Made by a program: the position numbers and the translations under genes. Shown one piece after another: positions 1 to 11,148 of a stretch of DNA of 64,000 nucleotides (position 1 is the first letter of the stretch; every line of letters begins with the position of its first letter). The DNA is from Pelobates cultripes (taxonomy: Eukaryota; Chordata; Amphibia; Anura; Pelobatidae). The stretch lies in NCBI GenBank assembly GCA_933207985.1, contig OW240915.1, positions 124,304,469-124,368,468 on the forward strand, given 5' to 3'. The notes beneath the pieces were generated by a model. The model had not been told where the DNA came from and did not search any database. It saw only the letters and a program-made list of their open reading frames with translations.

Positions 1-1186
1 CTGGTTTTGGGCATGGGACCATGTGCACGATGGGGCAAAAATAAGACTTCCAGGAAATTCCTGAACCCCTGAATCGATCTAGGTGATTTTTGGATATGTT
101 GTTCACCCAGATCGGGGTAATCAGGGGATATGTTGTATTTTGGGGCACTTTTTGGGGTTTGTAAAAATGTATGTTTTTTTTCTGCTAATTAGTTAATTGA
201 GTTAGTCCATTGTCTTTGTTAATTGTATCACAGGCAGAGGGGAGTGAAAGGGTTAATGCTGTTCTGGACTCAACTCCCTTCGATTCTCAATTCTCTGGTC
301 ACCATAATCAATATTGATGGAGAATCATTGTTAGCAATAAAGACACGGACACCACAAATGTGCTTTAACAAGATTCTCAGTGAGTATATTTTCAGGGCTA
401 GCATTTATACACAGTTTGTCACGCAAGCAGCAAGATTTATCACTTCCTTATAGTTAATAGTACATTCTTGTCTGACATTAAAAGATAAGCATTTGAATAA
501 AGATGGGACAGGAACATCCTGAGGTCGAGCAAGGTCGCACATCCTCTAGAAGGAAGACCTACAAAATACATCTGCCAAAGTCAGCATAACTATTTCAAAC
601 ATTATTTTAAAGCATATAAAGCAAAAAGAGTTTAACTATTTCATATCCTTACAGTCAGCACTAATGATTATAAACCTTATCTAAGCATAAAATACATATG
701 AACAAGAAAAGTTAACTACTTCATATGCTTACAGGGAGGGTTTGTGTACAGTAATTGGGAGTGTTCAAATGTAAAACTCTGTTTTTATTGGATTGTGCAT
801 TTCATGTCCTGTGCCCCACAAGGTCCACGTGGGCGGTAACCTTGTGGGGAAATACTGTATAAAAGAAGCAGCTGTCCCATTAAACCTTCAGTTCTACTTG
901 ACCCTCAACTTGCAGCCTCGTCACGTGTTTGGGGGGGACAGCTATAATCACTACAGGGATTGCTATGCTCTTCATACTCCCTTGAATAACACTAATCTCT
1001 TGTAAGAGCTTGTTCCTGCTTCACTCTCTGGGGAAAGAGAGGTTCACCCACTGGAACCTGGAGCCTTGTTGTGACGGCGGTTTGTGGGGTCTGCGGTGCT
1101 TATGGTGTCTGGTGCAGTGCTGATGACCCTTGGTAAGCACTAGGAGTATCAATTGACGGAGGGTCCTTTACACATGGGCGTGTCAT
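1..1186 (+). repeat. Ty3/Gypsy-type LTR, middle and 3' part (copy 1)
   Basis: The sequence runs in parallel with other LTR copies in the window. The motif 'gggcatgggaccatg' followed by 'gttcacccagatc' and 'ggggatatgttgtatttt' recurs at 10190-10360. The part from about 740 on (a TATA-like 'gtataaaagaagc', 'cattaaa', 'tgaccctcaac', 'agcttgttcctgc', then 'ggtgtctggtgcagtgct') recurs at 14400-14877 and 10440-10868. The LTR 5' end lies outside the window. Bases 232-740 lack a counterpart in the other copies, so they may be a small insertion or family variation. No protein is encoded; the short open frames here are not genes. Confidence 0.6.
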
Positions 1187-1657
1187 AGACTGTATGTTTG
1201 TTTTTATTGGTTTGTGTCCTTTGTGTTCCTATGCCCCATCAGGTCCAGGGCGTGTTCCTCTGGCCTGAAGAATTGTATAGAAGCCAACCTGAACCATTAA
1301 AGCTGAGATCATCTTGCACCTTCATGAAGTTTCGGCTCATGTTTGGGGGATTGGAAAACTACACTCTGGAGGATTGCTATAATCACTATACTCCCCTGAG
1401 TATAATCACTAAGTTCTTGTAAGAGCTTGTTCCAGCTACGCTCTCTTGACTAAGAGAGGTCTACTCCCTGGAAACTGAATCCTGTTCATAGGTCGTAGGT
1501 GGGTAGGAAACAGCGAGACCCCAACCAAGCTGCGGTGGTTCTTGGGGTTAGCAGTAGTTATGGTGTTCCAGCGCAGTGCTTATGGTACTTGTCAGTACTA
1601 GGAAGCAGCGATTGATGGAGGTACCCGGTCGGGGTGCATTTGGTCCGTCACAGAGTG
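1187..1657 (+). repeat. Second Gypsy LTR 3' part, in tandem with the first
   Basis: A second copy of the LTR 3' half follows directly. It contains 'tttttattggtttgtgtc', 'gaattgtatagaag', 'cattaaagc', 'aagagcttgttcc', and ends in 'ggtccgtcaca' at 1657. That terminal TCACA/TTACA end is shared with 10868, 14877 and 54473. The most similar copy in the window is the inverted LTR at 16160-16843. Two 3' halves head to tail suggest unequal recombination between LTRs or an insertion of one into another. Confidence 0.6.
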
Positions 1658-2649
1658 GAGACAATCGGTCTCACTCCTCAGCAGCAGTGTCCAGTACAAG
1701 GAGCAGAAAATGTAGTCCTTCCTCCCCAGCACTAGGCAAAGGAGACAACTGGTTTCTCTCCCCAGCAGCAGTCAGATATGCCAGAAGGGGAGACAGCTGG
1801 TCCCTCGTCCCCATTACAGGGGGAAAGCAACCCTGACTACAATGGTGCAGATGGGACCATAGTCTCTGTCCCAGATATACAGGGATGTTGGGCAGCTGGC
1901 CCAGATCCCCAACCACAGCCAGAGGTACCAGGAGTAGGGACAGTCGGTCCTACTCCCCAGCGGCAGCTTACCTTACCGGGAGAGGAGACAACCAATCTCC
2001 CTCCCCAGCAGCAGCCGTATATACCGGAAGAGGAGACAACTGATCCTTCTCCCCAACCTTCTCCTGATCCCAATGGTGCAGATGGGACAGCGGTCTCTGC
2101 ACCAGACCTACAGGGATGCTGGACGGCTGGTCCAGATCCCCAACCAACCCCGCAGGAATGCCAGGAGGATGAGGTAGGCGATCCCTCCTCTCCACAGCAG
2201 ATCCTCAACCAGGTCCTGGGGGTAGTATTTGCTGACCCCATCCCAGCAGTTACAGGGCAGTACTATGTGCAAGTCCCCCAAGCAGAAGCGCTGGTACCAG
2301 GGCAGAGTGCAGTTGGTTTTTGTCCTCCCATTTCCTGTTGTCCAAGGCCTGAATATCCACAGGACACCCCAGCAGAAGCACTGGCAACAGGGCAGAGCGC
2401 AGTTGGCTTCTGCCCTCCCTTTTACTTAATCCTGGAACTGGCATCCCTCTCTATTACCCAGCTGTAATGCAGGCTGCGAGGCAGAGCATCGCTGGTCTCT
2501 GCCCACCAAGTAACACCAACTACCAGCTGGAGAGCAAACGAGAATCCAGGAGCACCAGTATTTACGTATGGGTGGGCTACTCAAATAACTCAGGCACCGA
2601 CTGGCAGGAGGTCAGTTACCTGGTTAATCTCCCCTTAGGGAGCGAGATA
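1658..2649 (+). mobile_element. Gypsy element internal 3' region
   Basis: This interval is bounded on the left by an LTR end (1657) and on the right by an LTR start (2650). That is the arrangement expected for the remains of an LTR retrotransposon's internal DNA. It is rich in imperfect repeats of 'ggagacaactggtctc...ccccagcagcag'. No reverse transcriptase, integrase or primer-binding site is visible, so the element has lost nearly all of its interior. It continues into the LTR start at 2650. Confidence 0.5.
1778..2467 (+). CDS. Proline/glutamine-rich ORF of a Gypsy element (229 aa)
   Basis: This is an open frame of 229 codons, rich in Pro, Gln, Glu, Gly and Thr and low in hydrophobic residues until the last ~15. 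It contains internal repeats: NGADGT followed by a xDxQGCW box occurs twice, and the AEAL-GQSAVGFCPP box occurs twice. No catalytic or zinc-finger motif is seen. Its position just inside a 3' LTR suggests it is the tail of a Gypsy gag/pol/accessory region rather than a host gene. The open frame may persist only because the repeats are stop-poor. I do not know a function, and expression is doubtful. Confidence 0.3.
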   Translation: MPEGETAGPSSPLQGESNPDYNGADGTIVSVPDIQGCWAAGPDPQPQPEVPGVGTVGPTPQRQLTLPGEETTNLPPQQQPYIPEEETTDPSPQPSPDPNGADGTAVSAPDLQGCWTAGPDPQPTPQECQEDEVGDPSSPQQILNQVLGVVFADPIPAVTGQYYVQVPQAEALVPGQSAVGFCPPISCCPRPEYPQDTPAEALATGQSAVGFCPPFYLILELASLSITQL

Positions 2650-2735
2650 TGTGGCAAAAGTGACATCACCACTGGTTTTTGGAGGGACCTTTTTGCCAGC
2701 TTCCTACCCTGTGCCTTTAGGTTTGTATCTAAGGG
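2650..2735 (+). repeat. Gypsy LTR 5' end fragment
   Basis: 'tgtggcaaaagtgacatc' followed by 'ccactggtttttggagg' matches the LTR starts at 13947 (tgtgacaaaagcaac...ccactggcttttggag), 11149 and 53292, and the inverted 5' end at 16843. The fragment is cut off near 2735, where LINE-A sequence begins. Confidence 0.6.
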
Positions 2736-2744
2736 TTGCAGATA

Positions 2745-3180
2745 TTAACTTGGCTAATAGAGCTTGGCAGCTGCTTCTAAGTGCTGATACATACAAAGTG
2801 TGTGATTGGAGATATTCTGGAGAGGTTTACAGAATCTTCAATTGTCTAAGGTTTTGCTAAGAGTTTTCTTTTTTACTGTTACAAGTATGATTCATCTGTA
2901 GGTTACTGATTGCACACGGTTTGATTTCCTGTTGGTAATTGGTAAGACATTTCATGTGATTAGCAATTAATTGTTGGTTAATTAGATATTGGTTGCAATT
3001 AAGCATAGGCCTACCCAGATGTTAAACATTCCTAGTGGGTGGTGCCTTTAGGAGTGTATATAAATGTTGTAGATATTAGCTTGGCAGCTGCTTCTAAGTG
3101 CTGCTACAAAGTGTGTGATTGGAGATATTCTGGAGAGTGCTGCTTATAAGTGTGTGATTGGAGATATTCTGGAGATAAAC
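2745..3180 (+). repeat. LINE-A 5' UTR partial repeats
   Basis: The phrase 'agcttggcagctgcttctaa', followed by 'gtgctgatacatacaaagtgtgtgattggagatattctggag', occurs at about 2760-2825 and again at 3068-3138. A shortened version follows at 3140-3175. A TATA-like 'gtatataaatg' lies at about 3056. Repeated 5' UTR units are common in LINEs and often act as promoter modules; that role is inferred here. Confidence 0.5.
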
Positions 3181-3256
3181 TGGAAGTAATCTGAGATATT
3201 AAGGTCGATAAAAAAAAATTAAGATTTGTTTGCTTAAAATTATTCACCTCATTAAA

Positions 3257-4356
3257 ATGGCAGACTTAGTTCAGTGTAATAGTTGTTATGCATTTGTTTC
3301 ACGTTCCACTTTTTGAAGATTTGAATGCTGTCTAATCTGTAGACAGTTCTCTATATTGCAGCAGTAGATTGTATTTTTGAAGTCTGAGATTTATAAATTA
3401 TCTGGTAAACAAACTCAGGCCGGAACTGCTGCAAAGCCACTGCCGCATAGACTTACCAGGAATGGCAAATGGATTACTGTAGGATCTGGTAGACTTAGAG
3501 TTGTGCATAAAAGGCATATTGCACAGCCTGTTGCTCTACATAATTCATTTTCTGCACTTTCAAAGTCTAATGGTGTTATGGAGACAGGCTCAGGTACTGG
3601 GGGTAGTGGGGTTGTGGATACAGGCTCATGCACTGAGGGTAGTGGTGTTGTGGAGACAGGCTCAGGCACTGAGGGTAGTGGTGTTGTGGAGACAGGCTCA
3701 GGCACTGAGGGTAGTGGTGTTGTGGAGACAGGCTTAGGCACTGAGGGTAGTAGTGTTGTGGAGACAGGCTCAGGCACTGAGGGTAGTGGTGTTGTGGAGG
3801 CAGGCTCAGGCACCAAGTGTAGTGGTGTTGTGGAGACAGGCTTGGAGACTATGGTGAGGCCTAATAAAAAGCAGTTGTTGTTGGGGGATTCTATCATAAA
3901 AGATGTGGAGATGGACAATGGTGGGTGGTCTTGTGAGAAGTCTTCCCGGAGCTACTGCTCACAGACACAGCAGACGTATTTGTAATATTGTTAAGCGAGC
4001 AAAGCAGGAAGAGGAATTGGATGTACTTGTCCATCTGGGGACAAATTATTTGGCTTGCAATGAAGTTTCAGAGGTAAAGGAAGTTTTTAGTGTTTTTCCA
4101 ATGATATACGGCAGGTTGCTTCCACACTGTCATTCTCTGAAGTTCTGCCTGTGCATAACACTAAGAACAACAGGCGGACCTTAACTTGTGGCTTGGTGAA
4201 TGGTGTCGGGAGCAAGGATTTGGCTTTATTTCTTATGGTAGCTCTGTTTGGAATGGAAATAAACTGTACAAAAAAGATGGTTTGCATCTTTCTCAAAAGG
4301 GAACAAATGTTCTCAGTGAGCAGTTCAGAGGTTTTGCTAGGATGTATTTAAACTAG
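3257..4356 (+). pseudogene. LINE-A ORF1: zinc-finger plus SGNH/GDSL-esterase protein, broken
   Basis: The frame opens at ATG 3257 (MADLVQCNSC...), giving a CxxC pair soon followed by a second (CLICRQF). This resembles the zinc-finger head of CR1/L2 ORF1 proteins. A degenerate 12-residue repeat occupies 3580-3845. The second half carries SGNH-hydrolase blocks: GDSII (catalytic Ser region) near 3883, HLGTN near 4033 (another frame), and DGLHLSQKG (Asp/His block) near 4273, ending at a TAG at 4354. These blocks lie in at least two frames and there is an early stop, so the protein is not made. In intact relatives ORF1 binds RNA and helps retrotransposition. Confidence 0.7.
3580..3845 (+). repeat. 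36-bp minisatellite inside LINE-A ORF1
   Basis: About seven units of 36 bp ('ggtagtggtgttgtggag' plus 'acaggctcaggcactgag') encode a Gly/Ser/Val-rich 12-residue repeat such as VVETGSGTEGSG. The period is a multiple of three, so the repeat keeps the reading frame. Units differ by a few substitutions. Confidence 0.85.
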
Positions 4357-4446
4357 GAGGGGGGGCAAAAGGATGATAAAACATCAATCAAAAACAAGGA
4401 CAGAAGGTGCCTGTAGCAAGCGTGTTAAAAAATTATAAGCTTAGTC

Positions 4447-5146
4447 ATGTCTACAAATTCTCGCAGTTTAGGGAATAAGATCCATGAATTTATGGCAATA
4501 ATGGCAACTGATAATGTAGATTTAGTCGTTGTTATTGAGACATGGTATAATAAGAAAAATGACTGGGATATAGCAATACCAGCGTACTCTTTACATAGAA
4601 AAGACAGGAAAGACAGAGAAGACAAGAAAGGGGGAGGAGTGGCCCTGTATGTGAAGGATAGAATAAAATCTAGCTTAATAAAAGTTAGTGAGGCAAACAG
4701 ACTCCGTTTGGGTTACGTTAGAATTTGATAATCACACAGTAACTCGTTTAGGTGTGATTTATAGGCCCCCAGGACAAATAGAAGAGTTAGATAATCTACT
4801 AGTTGAGGAAATAGCAAAAATGGCAATATAGGGGGAAGTCATCATCATGGGTGACTTTAATCTTCCTGATGTGAATTGGAAAACCAAAATAACTGCTTGT
4901 GCCAAGAGCACACATATTCTAAACTCCCTACTGGGATTGGCTCTAAAACAAGTTGTTGAGGAGCCAACTCGTAAGGAGGCCATACTATATTTAGTGTTAA
5001 CAAATGGAGATTTGGTATCAAATATTACTGTAGGTGAAAGTTTAAGATTTAGTGATCATCAGTCAGTGTGGTTTAATATAAGAATAGTGACTGTCACACC
5101 ACACAAAAACAAAAGTTTTAGACTTTATAAAAACAGACTTTTCTAA
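4447..5146 (+). pseudogene. LINE-A ORF2 endonuclease (APE-like) domain, broken
   Basis: Two fragments in different frames show apurinic-endonuclease-like motifs: the N-terminal block with VVVIETWY near 4525-4550 (catalytic Glu region), then GDFNLPDVNW near 4850 (catalytic Asp/Asn) and FSDHQSVWF near 5050 (terminal Asp-His pair). A frameshift lies near 4730 and a stop near 4830. In intact LINEs this domain nicks target DNA to prime reverse transcription. It continues downstream into the reverse transcriptase. Confidence 0.75.
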
Positions 5147-5534
5147 AATTAGAATATGTGTAGAGGAGTCATTATCAGACTGGAGCGATTTAAATGGAGT
5201 CCAAAAGAAATGGGATTATTTAAAAGTTGCACTGCTGAAGGCAACAGAAAATTACATTAGGCTTGTCAGTAAAAGCAAAAAAGTCAAGAAACCACTGTGG
5301 TACTCCGCAGATGTGGCCAAAATAGTAAAAAAACAAAAAGTTAGCATTTAATAATTATATTAAAAAAAAACAGAGTGAGAAAGACAGTATGAGCTATAAG
5401 ATTAGGAAGAAAGAGGCTAAGCAAGTTATAAGAGCTTCCAAATCACACACAGAAGAGAAAATAGCACAGTCAGTAAAAAAGGGGACAAAACATTTTTTAG
5501 ATACATAAATGAGAAAAGGAAAGTAAAACAAGGA

Positions 5535-6482
5535 TTGGTTAGATTAAAAACAAAAGAAGGAAGGTATGTAGAAGAGGATAAAGGTCTAGCTGACTACCTC
5601 AGTGAATATTTTTGTTCAGTATTTATAGATGAAAATGAAGGAAAGGGGCCTCAGTTAGGAAAAAGGACAAATGAGTCATTTGTTACATGTGAGTTTACAG
5701 AGGAAGAGGTTCTATCTCAACTGTCAACAGTAAAGACAAATAAGTCAATGGGACCTGATGGAATACACCCAAAATGATTAAAAGAGCTTAGTGGTGTACT
5801 AGCAAAACTATTAACAGATTTATTTATCCAATCATTGTTAACAGAAGTAATCCCAGAAGATTGTAAGTTAGCAAATGTTGTGCCCATTCACAAGAAAGGT
5901 AGGAGGGAGGAGTTGGGCAACTATATGCCAGTAAGCCCTACTTCAGTAGTGGGGAAAGTAATATAAACCATGTTAAAGGATCGGATTGTTGAACATCTAA
6001 AAACACATGGATTTCAAGATCAGAGACAACATGGGTTTACTTCAGGGAGATCATGCCAAACTAATCTCATTGATTTTTTTGATTGGGTAACTAAAAGAAT
6101 AGATCAGGGGGGTGCAGTAGACATTGCTTACCTAGATTTCAGTAAGGCTTTTGACACTGTTGCACATAGAAGGCTTATCAATAAACTGCAATCTTTAAGT
6201 TTGGATTCCAATATTGTTGAATGGGTAAGGCAGTGGCCATGTGACAGGCAACACAGGGTTGTAGTCAATGGAGTATATTCGAAGCATGGGCTTGTCACCA
6301 GTGGGGTATCTTCGGGATCTGTACTTGGACCTATTCTCTTTAATGTTTTTATTAGTGATATTGCAGAAGGTCTTGATGGTAAGGTATGTCTTTTTGCTGA
6401 TGATATCAAGATATGTAACAGGGTTGATGTTCCAGGAGGGATAAGCCAAATGGCAAATGATTTAGGTAAACTAGAAAAATGG
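5535..6482 (+). pseudogene. LINE-A ORF2 reverse transcriptase, N-terminal and palm part
   Basis: RT blocks are clear: MGPDGIHPK near 5749, the AYLDFSKAFDTV palm block near 6127 (catalytic Asp), SGSVLGPILFN near 6316, and LFADDIKI near 6390 (catalytic DD). A stop falls at 5776 and others before 5970. The frame leaves LINE sequence at 6483, where an unrelated insert begins inside the LEKW motif. Confidence 0.8.
6468..6482 (+). repeat. Left 15-bp target-site duplication
   Basis: 'aaactagaaaaatgg' here is repeated exactly at 7646-7660. Removing the intervening DNA with one copy restores continuity of the LINE-A protein motifs on either side. Confidence 0.9.
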
Positions 6483-7645
6483 GGGATGTAGGGAAGCAGT
6501 GTCTAACAATTAAAATCTTTGCGTGGAGTCCAATGGAGCCAATATCAGGGAGAAAACAAAATGGGACAGGTATACTAATATAGTGTATTAAATATAAATA
6601 CAATACTCCCAACCAGAAAACAATCTGGCAAAAGAGTACAGAGAGGGTTACAGAGGTACTAAATGGGCTTAACCCAAGAACTTACAGAAAATACAAAAAT
6701 TAAGGAGTCTCTATACATAGTGTGCTATAGGGGGTACTGGTTTTGATGGGACTTGCTTCCTGTTCAGGGATGCTCTTCCCTCATCTCCTTAATTTTTGTA
6801 TACTAATATAATGTAGTATGTCTATAACAGCAGAGGCAGAATATAAGGAAAGAATATGTTGCACTCACTTTTCTGGATGCATTTACACATACTATGTTGT
6901 TTTTAAACTCTCTTTTATCTTTTATTGCTTATTTGGTGTTATTTTATGTTTTAAAGTTAATTAATGTTCAGGTCACATGATCAGTGACATCATCTGACCT
7001 TTTTTATTTTTGTATTTCTTATCTATTTAATAGTGAAGGTCCCCTACTCTGTAACACTTTGAAAAAAGCCTTCTGTATAGGTGAAACGCGTTAGTGTGTT
7101 ACCTACTTTTTTAATTCTTTAATAAAATCAATCCGCATTTGCACCCCTGGACCTTCATTGGACATCTTTTATTGGAGAAACTGTAGCTCACATTCCCGGG
7201 TGGGGGACAAACCACCTATGCTGTATAGGATTTGGCAACTGCACAGCCCTCTAAGGTAAGAAAACCAGGTCAAGACAAAGTCCAGTTTCAAAAAGGCCTC
7301 TGGCCTGTTTATTTTCTGTTGTTAAGAAGTAACAGGATACAACAAACAGCAAACCTTCTTTCTCCACAAAACACTTTCTTTCTCCTCCAAACACTTCCCT
7401 CACTCCACCCTGCTTTAACTGCAGTTATATAGGTGCTCACAGCCCCTACAGGTGAGGCTAATGACCTCGTTAGGCAGTGAGCCAGAACTCCTTAGAAAAC
7501 CTGGGCTGGACTCATGCACAGCCACTCTGACAGTGGGTGGAGAATCGGCCCACCCTGTTCTTCCGAATACTCCACCCCAGGGACCCAAATAACAACAGAG
7601 GACATAAGGAACAAGCGCCAGAAATCTCCCTTGCTGCAATATCTG
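6483..7645 (+). mobile_element. Insert in LINE-A with 15-bp TSD; possible PLE-derived non-autonomous element
   Basis: This 1,163-bp insertion is bounded by exact 15-bp direct repeats. That TSD length fits target-primed retrotransposition and does not fit hAT, piggyBac or LTR elements. It encodes no convincing protein. It contains a hammerhead-like motif ending in GAAACGCGTT at 7083-7092, as in the Penelope-like element at 47787-47830. I therefore suggest that part of it is PLE-related. The right half (about 7255-7645) may be another repeat. Orientation is inferred from the ribozyme-like motif. Confidence 0.6.
7051..7103 (+). ncRNA. Degenerate hammerhead-ribozyme-like motif
   Basis: The arms GTAACACT (7051-7058) and AGTGTGTTAC (7093-7102) can pair as stem I with one bulge. 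Between them lie a TTGAAAA box in place of CTGANGA, a short stem II (AGCCT / AGGT) and GAAA followed by CGCGTT. The core has two changes (C3 to T and G8 to A), so cleavage is unlikely. The layout is the same as in the PLE-B copies. Confidence 0.45.
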
Positions 7646-7660
7646 AAACTAGAAAAATGG
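7646..7660 (+). repeat. Right 15-bp target-site duplication
   Basis: Exact copy of 6468-6482, marking the right edge of the insert. LINE-A reverse transcriptase resumes at once. Confidence 0.9.
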
Positions 7661-8103
7661 TCAGAGTTGTGGCAACTGACATTTAATGTGGATAAGTGAA
7701 AGATAATGCATCTTGGACGTCAAACCCCAAGGGCAGAGTACAGAATATTTGAGTCCTAACCTCAACATCTGAGAAAAGGGATTGAGGGGTGATTATTTCT
7801 GATGACTTAAAGGTAGGCAGACAATGTTATAGAGCAGCAGGAAATGCTAGCAGAATGCTTGGTTGGTTGTATAGGGAGAGGTATTAGCAGTAGAAAGAGG
7901 GAAGTGATCATGCCATTGTACAGAACACTGGTGAGACCTCACTTGGAGTATTGTACACAGTACTGGAGACCGTATCTCCAGAAGGATATTGATACTTTAG
8001 AGAGAGTTCAGAGAAGGGCTACTAAACTGGTTCATGGATTGCAGGATAAAACTTACAAGGAAAGGTTAAAGGAACGTAACATGTATAGCTTGGAGGAAAG
8101 ATG
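7661..8103 (+). pseudogene. LINE-A ORF2 reverse transcriptase, C-terminal part
   Basis: The RT thumb/C-terminal region resumes after the insert: ELWQLTFNVDK, then a stop at 7697, then [19 protein letters not shown] near 7918 and [12 protein letters not shown] near 8000. These blocks also occur in the CR1 copy at 32824-33561. Frameshifts and stops show it is dead. Confidence 0.8.
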
Positions 8104-8445
8104 AGACGGGGGATATGATAGAAATATTTAAATACATAAAGGGAATCAACACAGTAAAGGAGGAGACTATATTTAAAAGAAGAAAAACTACCACAACAAG
8201 AGGACATAGTCTTAAATTAGAGGGGCAAATGTTTAAAAATAATATTACTTTACTGAAAGGGTAGTGGATGCATGGAATAGCCTTCAAGCTGAAGTGGTAG
8301 AGGTTAACACAGTAAAAGAGTTTAAGCATGCATAAGACTATCCTAACTATAAGATAATACCAGGGACTAATGAAAGTATTTAAAAAAAAATTGGGCAGAG
8401 TAGATGGACCGAATGGGTCTTATCTGCCGTCACATTCCATGTTTC

Positions 8446-10049
8446 TATTAAACTTGGTTTTGTGGGGATATTTATGGGATAATAATAGTAACAGTGAGAA
8501 TTGCCCACTAATTCAATTCTCAGATCCCAAAGAACGTTTATCGTGTTAAGTGGAATGTATTTCATATAATTAATATCACAATGTATAAAAATAGATTTTA
8601 TTTATATGACAAATTAATTAATAATAATATATGTAACATGCATGACAATAATCAATGAATATCCAGTATAAAATGATATGCAATACAAAGGAATGGGTAT
8701 TACGTTTCAATGGCTAACTAGCATTTTCTGTCAAGAATTCTGACGATTTATGAGGTATCCTTAACACAGACTTAAGTGAAACTTTTCACAGCGAAGAACA
8801 GAATTCCTCAGAGTACAGCGTAAGGTCGTAAAGTTTAGCAGACAGTTAGAATAACCCTTTCAATGCTGGCTAGATCTCCTAGGTAGTTAAGATCTACTCT
8901 TATGTAATTTTAAATAAAATAACATTTAAACCAGTTCACTAGTCATTTTCTTAAACCATCCAATAAGAGAATCTAATATATTATATAAGCAGATTTTTAA
9001 TTTGTCTAAAAGATATCTATCTTAATTTAGAGCAAATCAATACACCTGGATAAAAACAGCGGTATGCTAACACGTGATAATATCACATCAATATATAATT
9101 ATTCTTAATTCCACCTGCAGAATGGAATGTTTATAACTATATATTCTTTAGTTAACTAAGATTTCTTAATATGGAAATCTGACCGTGATTTATCCAGTCA
9201 TATATAATGCTATTAATACATTTTAATTAATTTAATTAATTAAATGAAACCAGTATAATTACCAGTTGAGTAGATATTTCATCCGATTGGTAGTCTCAGG
9301 AACTTATTTGGATGTCTCTCTCTGCATGGAGGTTGGAGTCCCCAAACTTCCAATTCCTCTCTCCTCTTTTTCTTTGCATATCTCTTCATCTGCCTCCTCT
9401 TCGTATCTTCCCTTTGTCTTAACTTTTAAAGAGCCAGACTCTCTGTACGTCATCAGTTGATAACCCAATAGAAGTACTAGAGGTGTGGTTATCTTCCAGA
9501 TCGCAAATTAGTTATTTGGTCTATAGAGGGCAGTCTTGTCCCACTAAACATACCTATCCAGGAAAGAGTTAACTTTTCCTGGTGGCTATTTTGACGTCAT
9601 TTTGGCCTATCTAGATAGTGGTCATAATTCAGTTTTTAAAGGGTTTCTTAAAGTTTTGTCCAGACTTAGCGTCTGCAATTCCTGCCATAATTTCTGATAT
9701 GACAGATCATGAACTAAGTTTACCCTTTTCCATACAATGGTACCTTATATATATATTGACAGTTAAATTTTATTATTTAATCTTCTCTGTCACAATTGTC
9801 TGGGTTTAGATTTGATTATATTCTTATCACTTGTTTATACTATGCTATGCATTCCTTAGCTCTGGCAAAGAGGCCAGTCTTACAGAAAGAAATCTAGTGT
9901 CTTCTTTGTTAACTTGGAATAACAAAATGGAGTCTGGTCTGTTCAGAGTGACTCAGAATATACACTTTTAGTTTCTATCATAGCACAAAATGTCTGCCGA
10001 TATAAATACTCTGACAGTTTAAATCCCTGTTTGTGCCTTTTTGGATATT
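8446..10049. other. AT-rich interval, no recognised feature
   Basis: No protein motif, terminal repeat or array was recognised. Open frames are short and have no recognisable domain. Locally AT-rich palindromic runs occur near 9225-9245 ('aattaatttaattaattaa'). Probably old repeat DNA. Confidence 0.5.
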
Positions 10050-10868
10050 TATGGCCAAATTTCAAACTTTCAAAGTGGCACTTCAAACTCCTGAACAGTC
10101 GAAGTGGCCGCCATTCGACATTCTAACATGTGGTGGTGGCCATCTTGTTCGCATGGACCAAAACCGCGAATAGATTTCAGGGAGTCTATGGAACGGTTTT
10201 GGGCATGGGACCATGCCTGCGCCTGGGCAAAACTATGACTTCCATTGAATTCCATTAAATTTCTGAACCCCTGATCTGATCTGGTTGATTTATGGATATG
10301 TTGTTCACCCAGATCAGGGGATGAAACATTTATGGGGATATGTTGTATTTTGGGGATTTTATAAAAAAAAATATTTTTTTCTGCCTGGAGATAATTAAGT
10401 TAATGCATAATCTGCCTTCATTATCTCCCAGGCAGAGGGGGGTTGTGTATATTGTATGGGAGTGTCTCTGTATAACTCAGCTTTTATTGGTTTGTAAACT
10501 TTGTGTCCCTGTGCATAAAAGGCCAATGTGCCTCCATTAAAATTGAGTTCCTGCTTACCCTCAACATAGAGTCTCATCTCATGTGTGAGGGAAACAGCTG
10601 TATCTACCCTGGGGATTGCTATATCACAATGCATCTGGGGATTATAATCACTAGCTGTTTTAAGAGCTGTTCCTGCTACACTCTCTGGAGTAGGAGAGGT
10701 TCACCCACTGGAAGGTGGAGGACGGCAGGTGGAGGACGGCGAGTTCACAGCCAAGCTATAATGCTGGACGTGGGGATTACAGCGTTGATGGTGTCTGGTG
10801 GAGTGCTTGAAGCCCTCGGTGAGCACTAGGAGCATCGACCCAGTCGGGGTGCCAGGCGGTCCGTCACA
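10050..10868 (+). repeat. Gypsy LTR fragment
   Basis: It matches the LTR at 1-1186 through 'gggcatgggaccatg', 'gttcacccagatca' and 'ggggatatgttgtattttgggg'. It also matches the LTR at 13947-14877 through the 'ccctcaacatagagtctcatc' segment. It ends 'ggtccgtcaca' at 10868. The canonical TGTGAC start is not visible, so the 5' end is lost or diverged. Confidence 0.65.
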
Positions 10869-11148
10869 TGTAGTGTCACACTTTTATTCCACTACCCAGT
10901 ATGGACCCTGCCAGGCAACCTGTAGCCTGTTGTGTCGGACGGGTTTCAAAACCAAAATCTTCTGACCTACCTGACCGAAAGCTACGGCTCCTGGCTCCTC
11001 GATCATACCATGTGCGCTGGCACCTCTGAGCCGCCTGGAGGTTCCCTCTCACCAAGTGAGTGAGTTTCTCCAGCCAGTCCCGAAACTCCAGTCACGAAAC
11101 TCCTGCTCCCCCTCTGCCTCCTAGTGCTCCCTCAGTCTGAAAATTAAT

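Larger units (their letters stand above)
2740..8445 (+). mobile_element. LINE-A: CR1/L2-like non-LTR retrotransposon, decayed
   Basis: The element has a repeated 5' UTR, an ORF1 with zinc-finger and esterase-like parts, and an ORF2 with endonuclease and reverse transcriptase. It ends with a tail around 8400-8443 ('gaccgaatgggtcttatctgcc...catgtttctat') of the kind that closes L2-type elements in frogs. Both ORFs have several frameshifts and stops, so it is dead. A 1,163-bp insert at 6483-7645 interrupts the reverse transcriptase. Assignment to CR1/L2 rests on the esterase ORF1 and the RT motifs. I found no flanking TSD. Confidence 0.75.

Noticed and set aside
1837..2241. Minus-strand frame opposite the proline-rich Gypsy ORF
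   Set aside because: Shadow of the plus-strand repeats; Gly/Trp/Ser bias arises from complementary codons.
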